Virus record (IMG/VR): IMGVR_UViG_3300006737_000121
Coordinates: 1 to 29,359 of that record
Reading direction: 5' to 3' (one strand)
Length of the DNA stretch: 29,359 bases
Source: a virus
Every line of letters starts with the position of its first letter. The stretch's first letter is position 1. Below are positions 22,570-29,359 of the stretch, piece by piece. Under the pieces are notes generated by a model. The model was not told the DNA's origin. It worked only from the letters and a program-made list of their open reading frames with translations, and made no database searches. The translations under genes were made by a program, and so were the position numbers.

Positions 22570-22653
22570 TTAGAGGCTGATTTTCTTGGGTGTGACTGTA
22601 CGGGTCAGGCCAAGGTCTTCAGGTAATCCGTAAGACTTTGCTGTTTGCGACAT
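22570..22653 (-). CDS. Possible 27-aa leader peptide before the capsid gene
   Basis: In the long capsid leader there is an ATG frame of 27 codons: MSQTAKSYGLPEDLGLTRTV then TPKKISL. The composition is protein-like and ends basic. It starts four bases after the 30-bp dyad, about 40 bases from the predicted RNA start. There is no Shine-Dalgarno ahead of it because the dyad takes that space. It may be a small virion or regulatory peptide, or a chance frame. Confidence 0.4.
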   Translation of the reverse strand: MSQTAKSYGLPEDLGLTRTVTPKKISL

Positions 22654-22656
22654 TCA

Positions 22657-22686
22657 GTGTAACAATATTGCGCAATAAAGTTACAC
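22657..22686. repeat. 30-bp interrupted dyad in the capsid leader
   Basis: GTGTAAC at one end and GTTACAC at the other are perfect complements, and the centre ATTGCGCAAT is itself palindromic; only two base pairs on each side break the symmetry. It lies at about +7 to +36 of the predicted capsid transcript. This is the position of an operator or of a 5' mRNA hairpin. No T-run follows, so termination is unlikely. Confidence 0.6.
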
Positions 22687-22699
22687 TAATCTGACTATA

Positions 22700-22727
22700 G
22701 TTATACCCATATATAACTATTTGTCAA
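22700..22727 (-). promoter_or_regulatory. Sigma70-type promoter of the capsid transcript
   Basis: On the minus strand, TTGACA (22722-22727) and TATAAC (22700-22705) are spaced by 16 bases, with AAAAAAGTG just upstream. The -35 lies inside the last codons of the 2OG oxygenase gene. It resembles the fibre promoter at 16404-16432 before, within and after the hexamers (AAAAAGTG, TTGACAAA, TATAAyTATAGT). The predicted start is near 22693. Confidence 0.8.
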
Positions 22728-23385
22728 CACTTTTTTCTTTCGGCACTTCAATAAAATTCATATTCATGCTGAAAGACCTACGCTCACCCTTCGTGTAGAA
22801 AGGATATACGCAGTGAAATAGTTGTGAAGGGAACACATAGAAGTCGCCCACTTGGGGTTTGACTACAAAGTTTGTACAAGTATATCCTGATGGTGTGCCT
22901 GATGCAAACTGTATGTGTCCATTAGCAGGATGATGGTCTTTATAGTCCTCTTCCCACTCTTCCTCTATACCTTCAGGTAGCTGCAGATAACCCACACAAG
23001 ACAATCTTGACCCTGTGTGTATATGTAATGGATTGTATTCATTTTCAAATTGTCTAACAAACCAACCTGAAATTACCTGCAGTCCATAGTTATAGTTTTC
23101 TACATCTAATGACTTTGCTCCAAGAGAGTTTCTTATTTCTGAATAGGCTTGGTATTTACCTACAAATTGTCCCAAACCCTCTTGTGCAATCTTTATTATT
23201 TCATCATCAAATGCTAACTCTGCTTTTACTTTGCCCACTAAATTATCTGAATAGTCTTCTAATCTATCAGACATTTTACTATTTAGACTTTCAACTAACT
23301 CATCTGGCATACGATAGTATCCCATAGTTGGACCGAAAGGGGCAAATAGTTCCATTTCTTTTTGTGGTTTATATATGATACTCAT
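22717..23385 (-). CDS. 2OG-Fe(II) oxygenase-like protein
   Basis: This 222-aa protein has the features of small phage 2-oxoglutarate/iron hydroxylases: NPLHIHTGSRLSCVGYLQLP with H121 and H123, GDFYVFPSQLFHCVYPF with H191, and ERRSFSMNMNF with R203 as the likely 2-oxoglutarate contact. The family adds hydroxyl groups to proteins or small molecules using O2. The exact second metal ligand after H121/H123 is not certain from sequence. It is the only enzyme inside the head operon, between scaffold and capsid, and overlaps the scaffold stop by ATGA. Hydroxylation of a capsid or host protein is possible but unproven. Confidence 0.75.
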   Translation of the reverse strand: MSIIYKPQKEMELFAPFGPTMGYYRMPDELVESLNSKMSDRLEDYSDNLVGKVKAELAFDDEIIKIAQEGLGQFVGKYQAYSEIRNSLGAKSLDVENYNYGLQVISGWFVRQFENEYNPLHIHTGSRLSCVGYLQLPEGIEEEWEEDYKDHHPANGHIQFASGTPSGYTCTNFVVKPQVGDFYVFPSQLFHCVYPFYTKGERRSFSMNMNFIEVPKEKSVDK

Positions 23386-24260
23386 CGTGCAGAACCGCTT
23401 ACATCATATACAAACTTACCAGAACGAATAGCTTCCATGATTTCATCAGAATGCTTTTCGTATTCTTGTGCAGACATTTTCTGTACTTCTGACTCTTTTA
23501 TATAAGTAGAAGTTTCATCCTGTTGTGGTTTACTTCTTGAGTCTTTTGTTGATACAGATTTAGCTGCAGCTTTATCTGACTTAGGCTTATCTTTCTTAAT
23601 ACCCATATCAGCTTTGTATAAGTCAATGGCTCTAGCAGCAGAACGTGCATCATTGTCATTGTCATACAGCGCATCTTGTACCCACTTAGGCTGCTCTTCT
23701 GCCCAGTCGTGAAACTCATCGCTGTCACGTATCTCACCAAAGTCGGGGTGTATATGCATTAGTTCTGCTTCAGCTTTTTCTTTAGTAGCACTAGACTGCA
23801 ACTCATCAATTGCTTTCATTCTTTCTTCAAGGGCAGTAGATTGCTCACGTGCCTTTTTCATAGCAATTGTTTCTACTATAGCTGCTACATCTGGATAGTC
23901 TGCTGCCCATTGTTCAATGTCCTCATCAGACTTAGGCAGTTTCATTTCTTTCTGTGCGGCTTGGCTCAGTTGAGATTTAAGCGATTCAATCTCTTTCTTA
24001 AACTCTTCGGCCTGTTGCTGTTGATGTCTACGCAAGTCAGAGTAACGCTTCTTAAATGTTTTTTCCTCTGCGTTCTTAGGTTCTTCTTCTTCTGGTTCAG
24101 TAGCTTCTTGTTCTACCTCACCCTTCTGCTCTTTCATCAACTGTTCTAGTTCTTCTTCTTCCATCTTGCGTTTTTCTTCGTTAGTATACTTACGATTTGC
24201 AAACGCGATTTTTTTTTCGGGCTTCATTTCTTCAGCCATAATTGTAGCTTGTTCAGCCAT
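23382..24260 (-). CDS. Capsid scaffolding protein
   Basis: This is a 292-aa, strongly charged, Glu/Lys/Gln-rich protein. The chosen start at 24260 (MAEQATIMAEEMKPEKK) has GAGGAG ahead; the upstream ATG at 24284 does not. Long coiled-coil stretches (KRKMEEEELEQLMKEQ, RHQQQQAEEFKKEIESLKSQLSQ in parts) and a middle segment DYPDVAAIVETIAMKKAREQ fit internal scaffolds that direct shell assembly and then leave. Its place between portal-side genes and the capsid gene agrees. Confidence 0.75.
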   Translation of the reverse strand: MAEQATIMAEEMKPEKKIAFANRKYTNEEKRKMEEEELEQLMKEQKGEVEQEATEPEEEEPKNAEEKTFKKRYSDLRRHQQQQAEEFKKEIESLKSQLSQAAQKEMKLPKSDEDIEQWAADYPDVAAIVETIAMKKAREQSTALEERMKAIDELQSSATKEKAEAELMHIHPDFGEIRDSDEFHDWAEEQPKWVQDALYDNDNDARSAARAIDLYKADMGIKKDKPKSDKAAAKSVSTKDSRSKPQQDETSTYIKESEVQKMSAQEYEKHSDEIMEAIRSGKFVYDVSGSAR

Positions 24261-24331
24261 TGTACTTCTCCTCGTTGGGGCCAACCGTAGCCACGCCGGG
24301 GTGGGGGATTAGGTAGCCAACATATTGTGAA
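24261..24331 (-). other. GC-rich gap before the scaffold gene
   Basis: About 70 bases, clearly richer in G and C than the flanks. The minus strand carries GTTGGCTACC and GTGGCTACGGTTGG as near direct repeats and a small GTTG/CAAC hairpin just before GAGGAG. No promoter hexamers and no T-run were seen. It may be a folded leader or an RNA-processing site. Confidence 0.35.
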
Positions 24332-26002
24332 TTATTTTTTAGAAGCTAATCCACTCCGCTTCATTTGTTTGGCTAGACCACCAGATTTAAACCTAGATTT
24401 ATCACCGGGATAACCACCTCCGCCGCTTCTGGAAGGACCTGAAGCTGCGTCAGCTTGTCTATCAGTTAATCCACTAAAAGCTCCATCGTCGTCTCTTTGA
24501 ACATCACCACCAGATGGGTCTGATGTAGATTTTTTGGCTCTATCAGCAGCCTTGGTAAAGGCACCTCCTTTTGTAGTATCTTTAATTTTTGCCATCTCCG
24601 CAGCAGTAGTTTTTGTATAATCAAGCCCTGCGGATTCTGCGGTTCCTTTTAAACCAAGCCCCTTATCACTTAATCTTGCACCCGGTCCCGGTGCTATACC
24701 ACTAGCTTCAATACCAGCTTTACCACCTTTGCCAGCTTCTGCTTTGTCTGTTACCCCACTAGCACGTGCCGCACTACTACTAAAATCCTCCCTTGCCTTA
24801 TTCAGAGCCGTTTGCGCAGCTTCTTTTTCTACTACTGTTGCACTAGCACTTTCTATAGTAGCTGCTGCTTTTGCATAATCGGCAGATGCATTAGCCATAT
24901 TACCTAATTCTGCTCTCAAACTTTTCTCTGTAAAAAAACTATAATCTTCAGCTAAACGTGCTATTTCGCTGTCAAATACTGATTTACTCATAACACCTCT
25001 AGCAACTAAACCCACTACAGGATTTATTAATCCTGCAATAAAACTAGCTATATTAGCTGGCTCTTTTATCGCCGAGCCGATATCGTCAAACGGATTTGTT
25101 ATGTTGCTAAAACTTTTACTAAACATAGACAGACCTTTTGTTGTTGCCGGGTCAAAAAAACTACCCGGTTCACCCCCATAATCTTCAGGTTTTGGTGGTG
25201 AGCCATCGCCGCCCGAATCATCCATATCTTTAACCTGTGTTTGACCAAGTGTAGAAGGTACTATTTCTTCTTCAAGTTTAGGCTGGTCTGCCATAGGTTT
25301 ATACCCTTCAGGTATAGGATAAATAGGTTGACCATTCTTAAAAGGTATTTGTAAAGTTTGTCCCGCTTCATTTTGATAAGTGCGAAGCTCATCATACTGT
25401 CCTGCTTTAGTCCCCACTGTTTCTGCAAAAGTTGGTAAATTAGTTGTTTGCAAAGCTGTTGTATATTGAGGGCCAGTAAATTGCGCAGGCTGAAAAAATG
25501 GCGTAACACCACCGTAAGGTGTAAAGCCTGTAGGTTGTCCTTGATAACCTTGATAGCCTGTAATTCCAGTTGTGCCTGTTTGATATACTCCTGTTATCGG
25601 ATTAATTTGATTAGGTGGGGACGGGGGTACAAAGCCACCTACTTGAAAGTTTAATTCATCTTGTCCATCATCTTCTACTTCTAGGTCGTACTCATCAAAA
25701 GGTAAATCATCTGGCATAACAGCTTCTTCACTATTGCCCATCTGACCCATAGCTTCCATTTCAGCTAAACCTTGTTTTGCTTCTTGACGCATACGCATTA
25801 AGTTTTCAAGGCCAATGTAACGCACTACATCTGCAGGAATAACAAATTCTCCCTCACTCAACTGTGCAGGTATATCATCACGTACTTCTTCTTGTGTTGA
25901 ACCCGGTGGCACATCATTGCCAGACACAGGGTCTGTTGTGCCACCCTCATCCATGAGACCGCCATCATCAAAGAGTTCTATTTGTTGTGCCATCTTAGCC
26001 AT
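24332..26002 (-). CDS. Conserved marine-phage structural protein with DIPAQLSEGEF motif
   Basis: This 556-aa protein starts at 26002 (MAKMAQQIELFDDGG), chosen because AAGGG is nine bases upstream; ATGs at 26011 and 25993 also exist. The stretch EVRDDIPAQLSEGEFVIPAD and VVRYIGLENLMRMRQEAK (39-76) is, to my knowledge, a hallmark of a widespread podovirus virion gene next to the portal. Pro/Gly/Tyr-rich repeats follow (GVYQTGTTGITGYQGYQG), then a hydrophobic part (SFIAGLINPVVGLVARGVM), an Ala-rich helical part, and a basic end SGGLAKQMKRSGLASKK. The function is unknown; it may be an internal head or neck protein. Confidence 0.7.
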   Translation of the reverse strand: MAKMAQQIELFDDGGLMDEGGTTDPVSGNDVPPGSTQEEVRDDIPAQLSEGEFVIPADVVRYIGLENLMRMRQEAKQGLAEMEAMGQMGNSEEAVMPDDLPFDEYDLEVEDDGQDELNFQVGGFVPPSPPNQINPITGVYQTGTTGITGYQGYQGQPTGFTPYGGVTPFFQPAQFTGPQYTTALQTTNLPTFAETVGTKAGQYDELRTYQNEAGQTLQIPFKNGQPIYPIPEGYKPMADQPKLEEEIVPSTLGQTQVKDMDDSGGDGSPPKPEDYGGEPGSFFDPATTKGLSMFSKSFSNITNPFDDIGSAIKEPANIASFIAGLINPVVGLVARGVMSKSVFDSEIARLAEDYSFFTEKSLRAELGNMANASADYAKAAATIESASATVVEKEAAQTALNKAREDFSSSAARASGVTDKAEAGKGGKAGIEASGIAPGPGARLSDKGLGLKGTAESAGLDYTKTTAAEMAKIKDTTKGGAFTKAADRAKKSTSDPSGGDVQRDDDGAFSGLTDRQADAASGPSRSGGGGYPGDKSRFKSGGLAKQMKRSGLASKK

Positions 26003-26225
26003 TAACTGCATCCCTTAATGTTTTAATATTACGCAACACCGCAATCGCCCCTTGCGCACGGTGCATTAAAATTACACTATCACCTTGTTCTAATGTACGA
26101 TGTTGTTGTTCTATCAGTGTGTCTATATAACTACTGAAGTGGTCCCACTGGCGTTTGTTGCTGACCAGCGGCTTGAGCTTGTTGAGGAGTTCCTTGTTGT
26201 CCACTTGCACTAAATCCTTGTTCAC
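25995..26225 (-). CDS. Small protein overlapping the portal gene end
   Basis: This protein is up to 76 aa, starting at GTG codons only (26225, 26210 or 26204); AAGGA sits best for 26210/26204. The body VSNKRQWDHFSSYIDTLIEQQHRTLEQGD and RAQGAIAVLRNIKTLRDAVNG (in parts) is helical and protein-like, and the RAQG.I..LR...LRD end recurs in small phage genes beside portals. It overlaps the portal gene by up to 95 bases in another frame. It is probably a portal- or packaging-associated accessory protein, by position only. Confidence 0.6.
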   Translation of the reverse strand: MNKDLVQVDNKELLNKLKPLVSNKRQWDHFSSYIDTLIEQQHRTLEQGDSVILMHRAQGAIAVLRNIKTLRDAVNG

Positions 26226-28263
26226 CCGGTACAGGAGCTTGTCCTACACCTATGTTGCCACCACCTGCGCCTGTCGGGTCCATAGCATCTGCACCCGGCG
26301 GTGCTTGTTGTTCTTGCATTGGTGCTTGGAAGCCCTTCATAATTTCTGCTTGCAGTGCAGCTTCACTCATATTGTTAGTTACTTTGTCGGGGTCTAAGTC
26401 CATAGACTTTGCAATCTCACGGATTACATATTGGAACTTAGCAAAAGGTGCGAGTGCAGGATTACTTGCAATCTGCAAGAACTGCATTAGTCGTTGACTA
26501 CGAACTTCGTTAGCCATCAAACTTTCTGTGCCACGTGCCTTAACTTCTAAGTCACCTTTTATTTCAGGGTCAAAGTCAAACTGCATATTAAATCTAAACA
26601 GACCCTCACCCAAAGGCCGTAGCAAATAGTCATCTACATTTTTTATAACAGTCTTTGTGCCACCAGCAGCAGCATTCATTAACATAGATATACCAGACGC
26701 CGTGCGTCCTACACCTGCTACCCCCGTCTGTCCGTGAGCAAATGATGGAAAGCCTGTGCTTTCATCTGCCAGCACACGAGCCTTGTCAAACAACATCATA
26801 TTTTCTTGCGCTACATTTGGAAACTTTGTGCCAAAGATAGCTTGACCCGGTGCGCCACCTTGTCTACGAAATATCTTGCCCGGATATAATGACAGGTCTT
26901 GACCCGGCACTAAGTTAGTTTCATCTACCTCAACAATCAAGTTGCCAGACAGAACAGCATTGTCAACAGCCATACGCATAAAACCGTTCATCAGTGTCTG
27001 CGTATCGTCCATGTTTTCAGCAATACCCACACCAAAGAATGAGTATGGATTTAGTTCATATGGTGCAGCAGAATATGGTATCTTTGATGGCTTAAATGGA
27101 TTAAGCACCATACGCAAAAGTTTATTGTTACATACCCAAATATTTGCTTGTAGTTCATCAAACTCTTTTAATTCTTTTGGTATATCTACATCTTGCTCTT
27201 CAAGAAGCTCAACATCAACCATACCCCAATACTCAAGAACTTCAAAGCGGTCAATGCCATGTTCTGGTGCATAGTCAGTTAGGTCTTCTTCCCAATACTT
27301 CTTAGTATAGTTTTCGCCCATCTGGATGACTTCATCAATAACACCACTTCTAAAGTATGGACGCTTCTTTAGATTACGCAATTGGGTGCGTGACATTTTA
27401 TGACGCTCAATAACATATTGCGCTTCATCCATATTGTTTGCATCTGGGTCTGGATAAAAGTTCCAAACAGATACATGGTTTACTTGTGGTATTGTTTTAA
27501 ACAAAGGGTCATAGTTACCATCATCACCCCAATTAGGATATTCCTTGTCAACAGCAAACGGGCCTTTCATTACACCCGTACCAAACAATGCCATTTCAAA
27601 TGCCGCACTACGCAAATGTTTAGTTGCGCCAGACTCTTCTAACTGGTCATGTATTTTCTTTTGCATTTTCTTTGCAGCAATCATTGCTGGACTAAATGCA
27701 ATAGCAGTAGGTGTTTGTCCCGGTCCTTCTTTTAGTTTATCTTGTACTGGCTCCAATTTATTTTCCAGTACCCCAAGTTTTTCTTGAAGACTCGTGGCAG
27801 TCGCACCTGTTGGGAAATCCATTCCGTCTCCCGCAAAACCGTAGGGACTGGAAAGTGCAGTTTCACTACGTAATTGTTCTGGTTCTTTAGGGTCAAAATG
27901 TACATCGGCTACTACACCTTCTGGTAATTCAGTTGGCTCAATAGATAAAGGAAAACGCTGGTTAGCAAACAGAACGTCTACAATTTGTCCATATGCTGCC
28001 AGCGTTTTAGTTTTTGTAACTTTAATAAATACACGAGATTTTTCTGCTTCAGTAAACTGAACGTCTGGGCCGTATAAACCCCTATAATTACGATATGCCC
28101 GTAGCCAACGCTCTTCGTCCTGATACCTATAATCTTCAGAACGACTATACCTATCCATAATAAAAGGTATAATATTAGTTACATCAGTGTCAGTTTGAGA
28201 TGTATCATCTGTATCTTCCAGAGCGATAGCATCATCTTCAATCATAATTTCATCTTCAGCCAT
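26131..28263 (-). CDS. Portal protein
   Basis: This 710-aa protein follows the terminase by 11 bases, with AAGGA before its ATG. It has an acidic N-terminus, then RYRYQDEERWLRAYRNYRGLYG in short pieces (DEERWLRAYRNYRG), KVTKTKTLAAYGQIVDVLF, the PDPDANNMDEAQYVIERHKMS segment, FFGVGIAENMDDTQTLMNGFMRM, and GISMLMNAAAGGTKTVIKNVDDYLLRPLGE, the order expected of portals of this phage type. Twelve copies form the packaging and exit vertex. The last about 60 residues are Gln/Pro/Gly-rich and probably disordered; the next gene starts inside them. Confidence 0.85.
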   Translation of the reverse strand: MAEDEIMIEDDAIALEDTDDTSQTDTDVTNIIPFIMDRYSRSEDYRYQDEERWLRAYRNYRGLYGPDVQFTEAEKSRVFIKVTKTKTLAAYGQIVDVLFANQRFPLSIEPTELPEGVVADVHFDPKEPEQLRSETALSSPYGFAGDGMDFPTGATATSLQEKLGVLENKLEPVQDKLKEGPGQTPTAIAFSPAMIAAKKMQKKIHDQLEESGATKHLRSAAFEMALFGTGVMKGPFAVDKEYPNWGDDGNYDPLFKTIPQVNHVSVWNFYPDPDANNMDEAQYVIERHKMSRTQLRNLKKRPYFRSGVIDEVIQMGENYTKKYWEEDLTDYAPEHGIDRFEVLEYWGMVDVELLEEQDVDIPKELKEFDELQANIWVCNNKLLRMVLNPFKPSKIPYSAAPYELNPYSFFGVGIAENMDDTQTLMNGFMRMAVDNAVLSGNLIVEVDETNLVPGQDLSLYPGKIFRRQGGAPGQAIFGTKFPNVAQENMMLFDKARVLADESTGFPSFAHGQTGVAGVGRTASGISMLMNAAAGGTKTVIKNVDDYLLRPLGEGLFRFNMQFDFDPEIKGDLEVKARGTESLMANEVRSQRLMQFLQIASNPALAPFAKFQYVIREIAKSMDLDPDKVTNNMSEAALQAEIMKGFQAPMQEQQAPPGADAMDPTGAGGGNIGVGQAPVPGEQGFSASGQQGTPQQAQAAGQQQTPVGPLQ

Positions 28264-28274
28264 ACTATTTTTCC

Positions 28275-29359
28275 TTAGTATCCAAAGGTCGCATCTGCTA
28301 CTTGCATACCGCCACCGGGTCTACCCATTGGGTCATAATCAAATATACTAAATCTTGGTCTGGACATTATACCATATCTTAACGCATCGTACAAGTGGTC
28401 TTCCGACTTCGTGTCAATATCTTCTGGATTTTTCTTGTCCAAAGGAATGGACGGTAACTGGGAAGTGAGGTTTGTGCAAGTATTAAAGAAAACAAGTCTA
28501 GGCTCCTCTGTAAATTCATCTATCTGTAGTCTTCGGTGTACTTCGTTTTTACCCGCTACACGACTACCTCTACTTCTATCAGAAGGTCTCCAACGACATC
28601 CTTTGCTAATCATTTGTTCTGCCAAAGAAGGACCAGTATCGCCACGTTTATGCCACAAAGAGCTATCTAAAACACCGTACTTAATATTACCATCTTCAGC
28701 TTCTGCTTCTAGAATCATATCTGCCAAGTCTGTGGCAAGGACTTTAGAAACGTAGAGTTCTCTATATACAACAAGTTGTTCATCAGGCGCAACGGCAAAC
28801 CAAACAACACCACTATAGCTACCGTAGCCATAATCGCAAGCCCGAAACTTAACCCAATTGCTAGGAATACGATAAGGCTCAACGACATGAACATTCCTAT
28901 CGAACTCAGTAAAGGCTGCTCCTTCTTTAATATCCCAATCACCTTCCAGAAGTTGCCTTCTCTGTTGCTCTGGAAGAGAAAGGAGCATGGCTTCGTAATC
29001 ACCTGCTTCCGCAAGGTATGGATTATCAGAAAGTCTTGCGGGTATAAATCGTCTTTTGAATAAAGGCTTTCCAGCCTTGCTATGTCCTGCTGGGTATCGT
29101 AGGACTTCGGTTGTTTCAATATCGGTTGCATCGAAGGCTCTATCATATGGCGAAGGGTCAATGAACATCTTCTTGACCCAGTGATGACCTCTACCGCCGG
29201 GGTTGGTCGTAGCCCTCATAAAAATTGGCAAGTCGTTTGCAGTGGACCGTAGACGTGACCGCATGTAATTCCATGCATACGGTGTGGCCCATTGTGTCAA
29301 CTCGTCAAAGCCTATCCAGCTAAATGCCAGACCCTGATAGCGCAAGACATCTTCATCCC
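28275..29359 (-). CDS. Terminase large subunit (partial, N-terminus outside window)
   Basis: The reading frame stays open to the window edge, so only the C-terminal part (about 361 residues) is present. Visible are the Walker B region LAFSWIGFDELTQW with the DE pair, the coupling motif RATTNPGGRGHHWVKKMF, and the nuclease domain with acidic residues in RACDYGYGSYSGVVWF, YGVLDSSLW and SEDHLYDALRYG. The protein cuts concatemeric DNA and drives it through the portal. The Walker A motif must lie beyond 29359. The frame begins ...DEDVLRYQG, so a TTG at 29345 is not the true start. Confidence 0.9.
   Translation of the reverse strand, partial: DEDVLRYQGLAFSWIGFDELTQWATPYAWNYMRSRLRSTANDLPIFMRATTNPGGRGHHWVKKMFIDPSPYDRAFDATDIETTEVLRYPAGHSKAGKPLFKRRFIPARLSDNPYLAEAGDYEAMLLSLPEQQRRQLLEGDWDIKEGAAFTEFDRNVHVVEPYRIPSNWVKFRACDYGYGSYSGVVWFAVAPDEQLVVYRELYVSKVLATDLADMILEAEAEDGNIKYGVLDSSLWHKRGDTGPSLAEQMISKGCRWRPSDRSRGSRVAGKNEVHRRLQIDEFTEEPRLVFFNTCTNLTSQLPSIPLDKKNPEDIDTKSEDHLYDALRYGIMSRPRFSIFDYDPMGRPGGGMQVADATFGY

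Noticed and set aside
28715-29161. 148-aa minus-strand frame inside the terminase gene
   Set aside because: It overlaps the terminase nuclease/ATPase region in another frame, without a ribosome site or protein-like pattern.
28275-29359. Truncated or broken terminase gene
   Set aside because: The frame is open to the window edge; the missing N-terminus is a window effect.

Overview
The window is most of the structural (late) half of a tailed phage genome plus the edge of its metabolic half. I read it as a marine podovirus, probably infecting an alphaproteobacterium. The evidence is a large terminase, a large portal, a P22/T7-type adaptor and stopper, no tape measure, sheath or major tail tube gene, and two very large ejection-type proteins. 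It also carries genes typical of marine phages: the ribonucleotide reductase C-terminus, MazG, a 2OG-Fe(II) oxygenase, and the DIPAQLSEGEF and CWVAREVYG structural proteins. Host and genus are inference; no integrase, repressor, tRNA, CRISPR or IS element was seen.

Layout. Bases 1-1102 are on the + strand: the RNR C-terminus, an unknown 81-aa protein, an RMF-like protein, MazG and a possible 34-aa membrane peptide. Bases 1103-29359 are one continuous minus-strand late block that meets the + strand genes tail to tail at about 1102/1103. In transcription order it runs: large terminase (cut by the window edge), portal, a 76-aa protein, a conserved 556-aa structural protein, scaffold, 2OG oxygenase, [promoter, dyad, possible 27-aa ORF], major capsid, decoration protein, [intrinsic terminator], adaptor, stopper, 727-aa fibre, [promoter], two small structural proteins, an array of small tail-fibre modules with chaperone-like genes, a carbohydrate-binding-like fibre, a 59-aa protein, a small membrane protein, and finally the 863-, 71-, 161-, 494- and 1237-aa internal/ejection proteins.

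The most unusual region is 11086-15580. Seven paralogous proteins of 121-143 aa, each a single tail-fibre-type module (SFNVSSxxDxGTG ... FTNxMxxANY), are separate genes rather than domains of one long fibre. All seven end in the tetrapeptide GDLA followed at once by an overlapping TAATG or ATGA junction. The codons of this tail (GGAGAC...) supply the Shine-Dalgarno sequence of the next gene. Two other paralogous fibre proteins (MPxxGxxP start) and two chaperone-like proteins are interleaved. This looks like a translationally coupled cassette array of stand-alone receptor-binding or fibre-tip modules.

Regulation visible in the sequence: two very similar sigma70-type promoters, one before the capsid genes and one before the fibre array. 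The capsid promoter is followed by a 30-bp dyad, and a rho-independent terminator closes the capsid/decoration unit. Together they could give separate dosage to capsid, neck and fibre genes.
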